Part shown: positions 36,801 to 50,492 of the stretch, one piece after another
How the letters are laid out: every line of letters begins with the position of its first letter
Position numbering within the stretch: the first letter of the stretch is position 1
Origin: Seison nebaliae
Lineage: Eukaryota > Rotifera > Pararotatoria > Seisonacea > Seisonidae
Reading direction: 5' to 3'
Assembly: GCA_023231475.1 (NCBI GenBank)
Contig: JALJEE010002959.1
Location: 1 to 64,000 of the forward strand
Length of the DNA: 64,000 nt
Made by a program: the position numbers and the translations under genes
Notes under the pieces: model-generated
The model's input: only the letters and a program-made list of their open reading frames with translations
What the model was told of the DNA's origin: nothing
Databases searched by the model: none

Positions 36801-39130
36801 TTCTTCTTTCACTTGAGAACAGAAAAAGGAATTTTTAAATTTTCTTCTTTCTATCACGTGGAAATATTCAATTTTCAATATATTATGTAGCAACATGTAA
36901 TTACCGTAATGAGTTCCATTCTTCTGATATCAGGAGAAGAATTGAAAGAAGAAATTTTACGACAAAATTTCCCAAAATTATTTCAAGAACTTTCCTCTCC
37001 ATTTTCTCCCACACCCAATTTCCACACAATCGACTTCCCATTCATCATGGTAGTCATTCGAAAACAAATTAATTTCCAATGTAATCTTATATCAAATTCT
37101 CTTTATTGTTCTTGTTCTTCCCAAAGAGAAATATCATAATTTTTTCTAACTATCTAATTTAATGTATCATCTTTCCTTATCTCTCGAAATAGAGATACCG
37201 TTTTGCCAATCACTCATTTGGCACCTCTCTCCCGCTTAGGTGTATCTGCCACTGAGAAAGACACTGGTAGATGATATACTTCAAATAATTAAACTTGAAT
37301 ACTAAACTGATAATTATATTTGTCAGATTTTTCGAAACGAAAAATGGTTTCTTTTTTTTAATGTCAATGATCCGACGAATTCATACGATTCTCTTCCTCT
37401 CTCTCAATCTATTTCGGGAAAGATAACGATAATGAAACAGCTAGAACTAATGTTATTCATACGGAACATGTATTACATAGAAATTGTACTTAAATGTCTT
37501 CTACTTAATTGAAAGGATGATTGCTAGTACGAGATGGACATGCGACTCGAAGAATTTAGATTGGAATCGACTGCAAATCAAAAAGAAGAAATGTTTCAGA
37601 AAAATAACTTTCCAAAACTGATTTTTTCATTCTCCCATTATCAGTGATGGTTAATTTCATCACATCGATTTTTTATTGATAAATTTCCCAATCTTATAAA
37701 TATCATACTCGTCATCATGTTAAATGTTACACTTCAACGATCTTCCTTATCGACTCAGATAATGTTACCAAACCATTCCTACCATCATCAACTTTCTATT
37801 AAATGGGACGTTTAATTATTGTATAATAACGTATCTATTCGATGATTATCGATATTTCGAAGAAAATAAAATGGTTTTAACACAAAAAAATGGTATCAAA
37901 TAAATTGTGGTTAATGGGAATTTTAACATTTATTTCATCATTGCCAATTAGAAGAATATCAACTTTTTCTTCAAGTTATTCCATCGAAAGAAGTTTTTTG
38001 AGGAATTCCTTTTTCCTGTCTAAATGACTGAATGGATGGATATCAGTAAGCACTTTGACAACTTGAATTTTTTCTATCTCTCTCAAATCGCCACCTCTCC
38101 AATAAGTAGAGAGTGTCTAGAAATTCTCATCGAGATAGAAGAAGAAATGTAGCGATAGTGCATAAGAATAACATCTCCAATGACAACGAAAGTAGAAGAG
38201 AATATATTCTCTTCCATTATAATAACCGTAATATGGAATGATAATGAACAAGAGGAATATTTGCTCTGCATTCTCCCTAAAAAAAAAGAAACGACAGGTC
38301 GTCGAAATATGAAGTTATGGAAGAGGAACCTTGAAGATTTTATGTTATTTAAGCATCACCTGTTCCGTTCAACATCGATAGTGGTAAATTCCTACTGAAT
38401 TTTATTAGAAATTTTTTTATTAATAATTTTATAGAAATTCGATTGATTCGCTAAAAAATTGTTGTTGGAGAGATCTCGTTATGACGATGACTCTCTTAGT
38501 AATAATCATTATTTTCCTCCTAATGTTTATCGGCAAATAGAAGAGGAATATTAAGCAATTAATTATAATAGAGCAAACGAACAGTAATTTTCTAAACGGG
38601 AATATTATACACATATTTATGTGCAATTCAATGGCAAATTGTTTTTGGTTTATCCAACATTGAAATGAATGAGAATTTACTAAATATTTCTCATATCACT
38701 TCGATTTTAGTTGATTGAGGTAATGCCATATCGACCATATATTAACAAATAAATGGTTTTTTCCTTTTTCCATTTTCCGGTTTCTGCCACCTGACAAAAA
38801 AAATGATTTCATTATATTTTCTTAATTCTCTCGAAATTCCTTTAAAACATTCATTTGGTTTGAGCAAATAATATCGACGATACCAGATAGATAAATCAGT
38901 TGATGTCGAATATTTTTTGATTGAAAGTTGGCGGATGTTTAGTAGATCATCTCGAAATGATTTTATCACATTCCTCACAAGCATTAGTGAGAGCATCGAA
39001 AAATGTAAATTGTATCGAGGATGTCTTTCGGCCATTCTTCAAACCATTTCATTATTGACACAATGTTGAGAGTGATTTCTACTTCCTTTCCTCAACTAAA
39101 ATTGTTCGGGATCTCCAAATGTTTATCTGT

Positions 39131-39171
39131 TTGTGTGTGTGTGTGTGTGTGAATGTGTGTATGTGTGTGTG
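39131..39171. repeat. TG dinucleotide microsatellite
   Basis: About 20 TG units with two interruptions (GAATG, TATG). Confidence 0.9.
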
Positions 39172-41250
39172 GAAGGGGAATGAATGTGAAAACGAGTGAA
39201 ATTTGAAGAGAATTATTTTAACAAAATTAACGATACTGAACATATTTCCGTCGTTCAACTCATTCCTGTCAATTGAGTAGTGTAAATAAGTAGTGGAAGG
39301 AATGGACGAATAGATAACTGGAGGAAACTTCTTCATATGATAAGTGGATATTTGAGTTCAATATTTTCCGTTTGTCGACCGAATATCCTTCGAAATCATC
39401 TAAAGGAGATTTATTTTCATTACAATATTATTAAATAATTTTCGATTGTTCATTAATTGAAAGAAAATTGTCAATTCGCGACAGAAACAAATTATATTTT
39501 TCTTTCTACGACTTTCCCACATAGATCAGTAAAAATAAATGCATCATCAGAATTGTATCAGGAAAATTTAGAAATTTACAGGTTTTTCTTCCTTCAATTT
39601 TTAAAGAATAGGACAGGTTATGTTAAAGTTTCTTAAAGAAACGAAATTTTCATCCGTTTACTAATTCGGTGACCGAGTAGAACAATTCTGAAATCAGAAA
39701 ATCCGGAGGCAAGTTGTATCATTATGGTAATATAAAGTAATACTGACACTGATTTTAGTAAATAATATATTTATTATGAGCACAAGAATTTACATCAATT
39801 ATTTTACGTACTTTTGGCAATGGTCTCCAAATTGTCTAATCGCCGAATTGTACGTGGTTCGATTGAGAAACGTGTGCTGTTTTAGAAGAAGGAACGTGTT
39901 CTCGAACTTTTAATTTTGATGTAGAATTGATGTTGTTCGGAGAGATGGGAAGTGATGAGATATCTACCATATTCTAATTTGTATGAAGTAGTAGAAAGAA
40001 GGTGGATCGATTGGTAAGAGATGATACCGTGGACCACAAACATCTATTGACAGATCAGTCGAATAGATTTTGATAGATTTTTGTCGTCTATTGATGATTT
40101 TTGTGTTTCCTCCCAGACATTTTCCAATTTCATCCTCCAATTTCATCTTGCTTTCTTACTCTCCCAACTAGTATAGAGGCGGATGGTCGATTTGTTATAA
40201 GGGGGAGAATGTTGTTCTTATTTTTTCACCGTTTGTCGTCATCCTCGTTATTTGAGAGATGACTGTTGATATTGGAAGAAGGAATGAGAATTGGTGGAAG
40301 GAGATGATGATTATGACAATAATTTCTTATGATGTATTGAATGTTTGACATAAAATTTCACATATTAATTAAAAGTAAAAATAATTGCAGATACAACGGA
40401 ATAACCATAGAGGATGATTACATCATGATTCTGAAGAGTATTCGATCGTATAATAGTGGAGCGGTGGGGGTGGAACACCTGATAATTCATTTGATGATAT
40501 TTTACGATTATTATCATCAATAATGACGATACAGATGGAATACAAATGAATATTTATAAAGATTTCATTGAATTTTTTCATACGATCTCTCTAAGGGGAA
40601 TGACCAATAATGATGAGGAAATTCTATTCTTTTCTCATCTTCCTCAGAGATTAGATGGTAAGAATGAGAAACCTCTTGTTCATCTACCCAAGTCCTTTTA
40701 TTATTATTTATGAAAACTATTGTTAGTTTCCTTTCTTCAGCTACTTTTAGAAGAACATATAATTTCAATTAATTAAAATCCAGAGAAAAAATTGTCTTTC
40801 ATCTCGTACCTAACAAATTGTTGCTTTGGAGGATGGACAATCGAGAAAAAACTGAATGAGATAATTCGATTAAATTATCGTTAATTTCATACAACTATCC
40901 ATCCCTATCTCATCTCGAATTCCTTCTCAATTCTCTTTGCTTTATTTCATTAACGATGAGTGGCATTTCTTTCTGCTTCGTTGTACATTTTACGATTTCT
41001 CCGGCCAAAAACACTTCAATATTATTTTTTTCTAAAAACTTATTCTGGTTATTTCCAGCTATTAAAATTGGATTTGAATTTTGTCAAAAATTTCCTCTAA
41101 ATTTCTCATCATCACTCTCTTAAAGATCATTTCTCCATTATATTCGAATCGTCTCGTTAATTTGGAATAATATTATCAGTTTGTCTTGTCAAGAGTGGAA
41201 TTGGAGCATATATTTTGCTCAGTTATGATGGATAATGTAGTCATGTACTC

Positions 41251-43142
41251 ATGAGATCAACGAACAAATGGGCACAAACGGCGTATCAATTAATCGCCGT
41301 AATTGCCAGTGTTTCTTTCAGTTACTCTTCATTGATATCGATCGAGAGAAATGGAATAGATCATCACATTATTTACAAGAATCATCGAAGATCGATTGAT
41401 TGGAACAAATCGATTAAACGATATCGTCGATCATCACCAATATGTGACGACTATCTCATTGTACGAGTGAGAATAGCTCATGTGGATGAGAGAAGTATAC
41501 ACGTACGATATAAATTACGACCACCATCAACACACGATCAATGTGAACGATTGATGGAGAGACAGAAACATTATCCCGGTAAGTCATCCTCCTTCCCAAG
41601 TCAACAACGAGTGGTGGAACGACGTCTATTTCAACTTGACATTACAACTGCTGTCATCAAATGCTTCGTCGATCGACATCTATTCAAAGAATCTCAACGA
41701 AAGATCTCCGATTTGTATAAGGAAGTTGAATATGTTTTCGACGATCTGAAACCATTTACGAAATATCGAATCACTTTCGATTTGTACGACGAATTACGTC
41801 GACGCATTCCAATTACATCATTTCAATTTGATGCTGTAACGAAACAAAGCGGTTTGGCTTCAACTTATCGCTTCTAGCTCTTTCTGAAGAATATTCATTG
41901 GAATATTCTCATTTCCATCTTTCGACGTCATCTAACCAGATTGTCTGGTTTTCCTATTAATGATTTGGTGGTTAAGAGGAAAACTAATTTCATTTTCTTT
42001 CCGATTCATTACGTTATTTATTGAGATGACGAAACTATTATCATTTGTCCATTTCTCTCATTTTCATTCTCCAAAAAACCGTCATCATTACCATCATCAT
42101 AATTCTGACTATTCATTGATCATTAGTTAAAAAGAATGATGTATTTCTTATCAACAAAATTTCTAATTTTATTCATTTTGTTGATTATAGTGCCGAGTGA
42201 ACCATTAGATGTAATGGCCAGTATTCATAACTCAACCGCAATCAGAGTCAGTTGGCGTCCGCCCAAATACCATAACGGAGAAATCCGTTCATATGGTGTC
42301 AAATATCTGGCATTTGGAGATGAATCGAAGGTTTTGCATTTCATTCATTATTATTCTCTTATTTTCGACGATTTTGTTATTAGAAAGGAAAAATCGATTT
42401 AACGGCAAATCATCGTTCAGTCACTATCACATCTTTGTTACCTGAAACCAAATATATTTTAAGTGTCTTCGCTAATACAATTGCTGGTGATGGAAAGCAT
42501 AGTTCCGAAATCGAAGTCACAACACCATCATTAAGTTTTTTTCATAAATTCCTATTCGGTTTCTATCTCCGTTTTTAGAACCGTTAACTGCCATAGGTTT
42601 TAACGCCTACATTGAACATTCCAATAAGAAAGGTGCGATAGCAAACGGTAATTCTGGATTACTTATCGTTGTGCATTGGACTTATTCGCGGAAAGCATTC
42701 ATTCTACCTGAATTCTTCAATTTATGGGTTTGGAGAAGGAGTTTCCCATTGACATCGAATAGTCAGAAGAAACCACCGTCATATTTAATAGCCGGTCCGA
42801 TTCGAATTGAACGTCGTGCTACAAGTAGTTACAGTTATTCAATGAAAGCTGGTTAGTTGTAATGAAAGAAAATTTGCTTGTTCTTCAAATATCTTCATCT
42901 TCTCTTCTCAGCATATGGTTATTGTTACGAATTTTCGTTGGAAAGTCGAACGAGAAAATTTCGAGGAGAAAGAAATGCAACGACGAGATTATGCACTTGG
43001 AATATGTCTCCAATTTATTTGCAGAAGGCAGTGAGTAAATTGAATATCTCTATCGATACAAACAAGTACGAAGCATATCATGATGATAATTCGAACGTGA
43101 ATCCTCAAACATTTCCTCAAATATCATCGAAATTTAGAAGCA
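41251..43142 (+). CDS. Lar: LAR-type receptor phosphatase, cluster 2: FN3 4-6
   Basis: Exons: 41251 (or 41322) to 41851, 42191-42330, 42384-42534, 42579-42851, and 42912 to 43030 or 43142. The joins give TKQS-VPSEPLDVMAS, GDESK-KGKIDLTA, TTPSL-KPLTAIGF and MKA-AYGYCYEFS, all in phase. FN3-5 is the clearest: NSTAIRVSWRPPKYHNGEIR and LLPETKYILSVFANTIAGDG align with LAR's fifth FN3 (NSTAVHVYWKLPVPSKQHGQ, TPETTYSVTVAAYTTKGDG). FN3-4 has a longer C-D loop than usual, and FN3-6 is diverged. The 5' end can be read two ways. One is an ATG at 41251 with signal-like YQLIAVIASVSFSYSS. The other is an acceptor TTTCTTTCAG ending at 41321 (phase 2), which joins the phase-2 donor at 29860. Of the two 3' donors, 43031 (GTGAGT, strong) is phase 0, and 43143 is weak but phase 1, matching the acceptor before 50493. 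Confidence 0.78.
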
Positions 43143-44582
43143 GTTTAGTTTCTGATTTTTTTCTTCTTCTTTTCTCGAAGTTCGAGACTCGTAAATTATG
43201 TGAATAAAAAATAAGATAAAATTTCCTCATTTACCTCAACTAACTAATGAGAATGATGAAAATGGGGAAGACTATAAGGAGAATAGCGATAATGATTGAT
43301 TTGAATAATCTAATTAAAAAGAAATTATATATAGCAGATCACTTTACCTTCCTCGCAGTCAATGTTCTTCTTCTTTAGCGCAGTTCTTTAACCGAATTTC
43401 ACTTCGACATTCCTCTTTGACGTATCGTTCCACTAAACAAATGGGAATTGGTAAACGAAATAATTCTTCCGAATATTTTCACAAAAACAGCATCTTTATG
43501 GAAATTTAATCGTCTATTATATTTTCAAGAACTACATTCCCTCGTGTGATAAGGTAAAGAAAAAATAATTTCATAATTGTTCTGCGTACCTTCCACGAAA
43601 CAGGAAATGTCAAAAATTAAATTGGTGGAAAGTTACATAAAAAAGAGGAGGGAATGAATTGAGCATAATTTTTTCTTCTTCCAAATGAATTCCTTGTGAA
43701 ATATTTTAGAGTAAGTGTATAGTATTGGGTGAATTATTTAATGAATGAATAATTGTGTAAACCGTTTTCTTTTGCACCGAATAGAATTAAATTCGTAATT
43801 AGTCCAATATCATGATAGAAATTCTTCTAATTCTTTTCCTCCTTCAGAATCAGAAAGAATGACAGTCTCTAGAATTGTAATTATTGTTTCATAAATTTCC
43901 CATTTAAGTATTGAGCATTAGTTCCAATTTAAGAAGGATCTCATCCGTTAAAGTTGTAAGGGGAAATTAATTTTTTCGTTAACATTAATTCAAATTCATG
44001 TACACAAATTCATATTCGATAGGCAATACTCATCTATTGGAACAACCTTTCGAAACCTTCAATTCTCCAATAGGCCAAGAAATTTTTTACGAAAGAAAAT
44101 CTAGGTTGAAAAATCTGGAGAAAATATTTTGAATTTGTTGAACACAGTCCCAAATCAAATCGACGGATAGTTCGTAAAATGTGAGGAAGAAGAATATGGA
44201 ATATTCTTTGCATTTAATTATCTCATTATAGTTCGCATTATATCATAAATTTAGGAGGAAATTCCCCATCTGTCTCGTAGTACATGAAACGCATACTTGC
44301 TATTCTTATATCGATTGTACATGAGCGCTCGTTTTCTTTTATTCGATAACGAATGAACTTGCACTTTACACAATTTCTCCGTAATTTGCTTACGATTGTC
44401 CTTTTATTCATATTAAATTTCCTACTCCACTTCTCCTTTCTCCACCGAACGAAAATGAGTTGGAATATGTATCATATAACTGGAAGAGAAGAACTGTAAC
44501 TATTACCACTATTTTTGGTTTGAAATTGTACATGGTGCCATTATACTTGAATAATAAGGAATGTACAACATATTTAGTTATT

Positions 44583-44619
44583 CGACGACGACGACGATGA
44601 TGACGATGATGACGACGAG
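44583..44619. repeat. GAC/GAT trinucleotide microsatellite
   Basis: CGACGACGACGA passing into GATGATGAC triplets. A TTG repeat follows at 44737-44760. Confidence 0.85.
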
Positions 44620-45670
44620 GAACCTAGGGCACCGTAATAGAATTATGGAATAATTTCTTGTGTTATTTGTTAATCAATTCATTACTCTCATTTTTCCATA
44701 TGAAAAGCAATATATTCTTCTATGTGTATCATATGTTATTGTTGTTGTTGTTATTGTTGTGATCATTTATTATGATTATTATCAATATTTACAATTTTTA
44801 TCAAGCTAAAAGATATAGAGTATTATTCGACTGATCACAATGGACGATTTATTCGTACGAATATACATCTGTGAGATTATCCATAGATGCATTAAATAAA
44901 AAGTATCGTTTCTTTTATATGAATCTGGGAGAGGTCCCTATAGATATACAGTCGAAAAGTAGAAAGTAAAAGTAGTCTCAGAAAAAAATACAGTCTAATT
45001 TTCTTCTTCTTTCTTCATCGAATTCTATATGACAAAAAATAAAATAAATTTAGAAGAAAAAACTTTCTCGCACACTTCCTTTCACCATATCCTTCTTGTG
45101 ATGTGTACCAGATATTATTATTAGTATAATTATTATTATTTAGTACAATCTTTCATATCGATCAAATAATAATTTCCACCAACATTCGAAATGGAGGAGA
45201 TTGGTGTGCAGAAGTTCATCCTATTCGATTGATGGAGAAGATAGAGGACGATATGTATATGCCGACACGGAAACATGTGACTTGACTGCTGTAGTTATAT
45301 CGGAAAAGTAATCAATTCTCGATTTCTACTATGTTCCACTGATAATTCCCATTGGAACTGAACATATCTTTATCGAAACGTCAATCGATCTAATGAATAG
45401 TCTCATATTACTATTTATGTAGATTGAGCTTACATCCTTACTCTGCACGAAAAATGCTCGATGTATTTTATGAGTTTAATTAGAACGTATTGATCGATTG
45501 TCGTGTGTATGCAAGAGAAGAAAAGAATGCCACAAACTCCATTTAACCAGAAGCTGTCGGGAATAGCGGGCAAATGACAAACCGATAAAATTTAGGACAT
45601 ACCTATTCAACTGATCGTACATACTCTAACTGATATGTATTTATGGTTTTATGTTTTTCTAATGTATATA

Positions 45671-45688
45671 AATATATATATATATATC
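45671..45688. repeat. TA dinucleotide microsatellite
   Basis: Nine TA units in the presumed LAR intron. Confidence 0.8.
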
Positions 45689-48600
45689 TTCGTTCCTTCA
45701 TTCGTTCGAGAACGAATATGAATGATGAATGCATGATTCTTCCATTTTTCCGTTTCATTCCAGTTTAATGATATTTATTTATGTAAAAAAGAATTTTATG
45801 AGTTTTATTTGAAATATTTAATATTTCTTCCGATCATTCGTCCAATTTTATAATCAAAATGCAAATCATTCAGTTAATTACAATCTCCAAACAAAAACAT
45901 AAACACCAAACTAATAAACAACTTTTTAAATCGATATCCGATCTCCTTCTCTTTCATCAACTCATATAATTACTTTAGTTAATTCCTAAATTAGTTTAAT
46001 CACATCTAATCCTTTTCTTTTGTTTTCTCAAATTACAGTTATCGAATTATGTTTTATGAGAACATCACTCTCATATGAGTAGTTTGATATTCATTTTTGA
46101 CCAATAACGAGCAGCAGCTGCACCCTATTCAACGGAAATGTATCTTGTGGTTATTAATCCGGTTTTCTTCTTCACCTATTCTCTACTGCATGAATCCATC
46201 AATTATTGTGCAATATTAGGAAATAGACGACATCATTGCTCGATATATATTTATGTGTGCGTGTGTGTGAGGAGAGTAATCTGAGAAAGAAATAGTATTT
46301 GTAGGAAGAAGGAACTGTTGTTCGTGCAGTCATCGAGAATTCATATATTGAATAGTTGAGCATGCAATTTCATTGTATAAGTGGATTTGTGACAGAAAGA
46401 ATGAGAAAAAGGAAGAAATTCCTCTTCTTCCCATGCTCAGGATTAGGTGGAGGGGTAGAAGGAATAATTTTTAAATGAATTTCTGATTCTTAAATTGTAA
46501 GGATGAAATGAGAACGAATTGTGTCAGGAAATAAGTAGCATAGAACAATTGAAGAATAAACTTTTATTTGAATGATGTTTCCTCTCACGCTAAAATACTA
46601 TTAAAAAAAAGTAAAGAAACAATTCCGCTAATAAGTGATCGTCGAGAGAAATATCGATATCATTCGTCCGTTTCTCGTCTACTCAATCGAAGTTTGTAAC
46701 GGTAAGACTAACTAATATTAGTTATATTGCCACAATCAACAACTTAATACTACAATCTGATAGTGAGCGAATGATTGGGCGGACTAAGTGAAAGTTCTAC
46801 TGTACACACGAGTAATATGGGAGAAACCATACATTTTCAGTAGTTCAACTACTATGGATATTTGAGAGGAAAAAATGAACGACTCTCACAATTGCATAGT
46901 GATGACAAAACCGATTTATATACATAATTGTTATTTCATTCTACATTGTAGTTTCTCCTTCAGAAATTTGACGGAATATGTGATGAATATATGAATATCT
47001 CCTAGAGAATATTTATTATTCCATATCATTATTTATTTCCACTTTTTTCTCCTTTAACTTTCTCATTCCTCTTTTTCGATTTTCAATCGAAAGATCCTCG
47101 CCCGTTTTCCTTCGATTGACTTCTCCTATTAGCATTTTCCGTTCAATGAACATCATTTCCAAACTGACGGGAAGATGTAGTACTATATGTCCTGTGTGCC
47201 CAACTTCGGTCCCAGTTGTTATTAAATATTACAATGATTAGATAGACAATTGGAGAATGGAATATTCATTTTTTCCTTCCCCCCTCCTCCCATTGTTCTC
47301 AGCTTCCCCAACTATGACGAAATAATTGGTAAGAATCAACTGCAAATTGTCATTGTATTTCCTTCGTTATGATGCCTTTTTCTCCTCCATTCTTCTCCAG
47401 CGTGACATCGACAGAAATTGACAGCGGAAAACATCCTAATCGTACTAGAGGAAAGAAAAACGGTTTTTTTTTCTGGTGATAATTCACTGAAAAGATTGAT
47501 ATGCACTTAATGGGAGTTAAAGAAAAATAAAGAATACATTCTCTTCAAATTATCTAATCATGCCAATATTCTCCCCCATTCATTGCGCAAGCATTATTCG
47601 ACGGTCGATAGTTACATGTTTTCTCTTAAGAATAACGAGACACAACTGCATAAGTAACGACTCTGAGTAATTGGAATGAGACATAACCAATATTCAGGAA
47701 ATAACCTTATACTTCACATTTATGAAACTTTCACATATATATCTTTCCAATTTCCTCACAACAAATTAAATTTTCTTTCTTTTCATTTATTGCAACAACC
47801 AATTTCACATTGTAGTAATTTTTTAAAGAAATTTAATATAATTTTTGTTAATAAGAATTTAACCATTTTTTTTTAAATTTTTTCAATAAAAAGTAAATGA
47901 AGAACATTAGAAATCGAAAAACTATTGTAGATTGGATGGTGAGATGTGATGAAAGCAATCCCCATAAAAAATCTCAATATTTTTTAATGAAAGAAATGAA
48001 CGAAATTGAAATGAATGTGCTAAAACTGATTTGGCATGTTAGTTGAGGAAATGTTGGTGAGTGTTCTACTAGTACACAGTTTGATAAGGAGGATGATGTT
48101 CAGGGGATAAGTGTAGATTCGATGTTCATAACTCATATGTCGTTCATTAAGAATAGGAATTGAGAAGGAGGAAGAAGTGCGAATTTAATTGTTCCAATTT
48201 CCTCAATTTTTTTTAGGAATAATACAAAATTCACGCCCTTTTGGTTAGATGACGTCGTTTTCTGATTTGGTATTGAGATCGACGATACCACTAATAATGT
48301 TCGTCACACATTCTCATCTGAATCGATCTTTCGTATTATTATTCATGCGATTGAGGGATTGTAGGAGCGCATCATCTCTACCTTCGGCATTATTGTCCTC
48401 TCACTCGACATTTCTTTTTTTCCATTAAAAATTGTTGATGGAATTCCTTATTCATTCATGTTTCCCAATTCCATCGTCAATGCCCCCAATCTTTCCTAAT
48501 ATAATCTGTGCATTTTAATGAAAAATATTAATAATAAACGGTAATATTCGGAATATATTCGGGAAAATAGAAGACGACAACACCCAATTGACTGTTATAA

Positions 48601-49577
48601 GAAAATTTTATATTCCACAATCATCGTTTAGATTCTGTTCATTTAATTTCGAGAGATTATATCAGAATGTTGAACTGAGGTGATTTGGAACATTATGAGA
48701 ATATAATTAATATTTATTGATTAGTTTTTCTTCGCTTGTTTCTTGTTTTTCCGATTCAATAAGAATAATAAGTTGGAGAGAAATGATTAGAATCTTTTTA
48801 ATAGAAAGGAGAAAGTTAATTTCCTTTTGAAGTCGAAAGGAAATGGATGGCGTTCAATTAGAACATTGTCCAAGAGAGTCGTCCCTAACCATCTAATGGT
48901 TTGGGATACAATGAATGTTGGTTGTTATGTTGCCTTAGTCGATGATGGAGATGAAATGGATTTTTAAGGAAGTGTACTGATTTTTTATATTCAAATGAAA
49001 TTATCTTTCTACTACGTATCATATTTACTCCGTGTTTTCCCTCCCACCGACATTATCTAATATGATGGAATCATTTAGCAGAAAGAACAATATCAGTATG
49101 AAAGGAAATTATATTTATGAATGTTACCTTTATTTATGAAGAGTAGTAACCACTCTTCTTCTATTCGATTCGTGAACATTCACTCCAATTGAGCGATCTG
49201 AACAATGTTTCAATGCACATAAACCAGAGTGACAATGTGCACGTTTAATGTAGGAAGTTGCTGAACATATTAGTCCATGGCAGGGGTGTTAGAAGAGACA
49301 AGTTACTTGTATTATCTCCCACGATAATACAAGTAATATAGAAGACGAATTTGAAAATGCTTCTCATTTCTAATATTGGAAAAACATTGCTGGTGGTAAT
49401 AATGTCGGAGAATACTGTCATTTCCTTTCTAATAAAATTTTCTTATTAGAAATTCTATTGTGTCAATATATTATGCAATAGGTGCTTGTTCGATCATACT
49501 ATCATTCTTCGATATATGACACGTTCTAAATTAATGTCGACATCTACCCATTTGCATCATGGCGAATGATGGAATTT

Positions 49578-49609
49578 TTCTTCTTCTTCTTCTTCTTCTT
49601 CATCTTCTT
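49578..49609. repeat. TTC trinucleotide microsatellite
   Basis: Near-perfect CTT repeats, 440 bp before the alternative first exon. Confidence 0.9.
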
Positions 49610-50046
49610 TCCACATTATCATCGTTGTGATGATGTGAACATGAATTATGCGAATTAACGAATTTCATAATGAACATGTTATGATGAATCAACTGGGCGA
49701 CTGGTAGAAAGGAAACGATAATTGAAATGAAGTTATTGATCTCTTGTTAAATTATCAGAGTTTCATCATGAGAATCGAAATAAGACAAATTCAATTCTTT
49801 TAATCGAATTTGTAAAACTCATCAGAACTCCAATGAAGATCTCTTCTCTAACGATCTGAGAAGGAATTCATTCTCTCCTTGCCATTTTAATACTTATCTC
49901 ATTATTCACTTCATATGAATTAGATAAATTACCTTTCTCCGTTTGGTGTGTGTTGATGAAAACATTTCTTTGTTATCTATCAAAGAAGATGGAAATGTTT
50001 CGTCGAACCATAAATTGACAGTCGATGACATGAACATTATTCGGAA

Positions 50047-50260
50047 ATGTTCTTCCATTTTATTCTATTACTTCGATGGCCAATGACGATATCTTATTTC
50101 AACATTACTTTCATCGCAATTCTTTTCGTGCTCATGAGAACTACACGTCTCACTTCTCCTGGAAGACACGACGTCTATAAGAATGTCTACGAAGATATCT
50201 CGAAGAATGTCGACGATCATGTCCTTTACACGTACGAAGCGAAAACTTCCAATATCAAAG
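50047..50260 (+). CDS. Possible alternative first exon of a short LAR isoform
   Basis: ATG at 50047 (a second Met at position 13) opens a frame with the hydrophobic stretch YFNITFIAILFVLM followed by RTTRLTSPGRHD, a plausible signal peptide. About 45 polar residues follow. The frame reaches a donor AAAG-GTTTCA at 50261 in phase 1, which is the phase needed by the acceptor TTTTTTTTTTAG ending at 50492. Joined to cluster 3 the frame closes exactly at 4722 nt (1573 aa). Nematode ptp-3 is known to make a short form from an internal promoter, lacking the Ig and first FN3 domains. This exon would produce the same kind of receptor. Confidence 0.5.
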
Positions 50261-50492
50261 GTTTCAACTCCTACCATTCCCAATCATCGAACCTTCTGAG
50301 AAGATAAATTGAAAAATTACTAAACTTAATACTAAAAAAATTTATGGAAATAAAAAGGAAATTTAATTTTTTAGGAAATTAAAGAAAAAATTATTAAGAA
50401 ATTCCATTGACATATTTGAAGCAGTAGAAATTCTATTAAACTTCTCCTTTTTCACTCTTTCAAAACAATTTAATTATTAATTTTTTTTTTAG

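Larger units (their letters stand above)
29984..41250. other. 11-kb region without supported coding exons
   Basis: Probably an intron of the LAR gene, or an intergenic space if the locus is split. Many short frames were read and none carries an Ig, FN3 or other domain. It contains several microsatellites, listed separately. I see no RNA gene in it. Confidence 0.5.
43143..50046. other. 7-kb region without supported coding exons
   Basis: Likely a LAR intron, and if the 50047 exon is real, the place of a second promoter. No domain-bearing frame was found. It holds microsatellites near 44583, 44737, 45671 and 49578. Confidence 0.5.
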
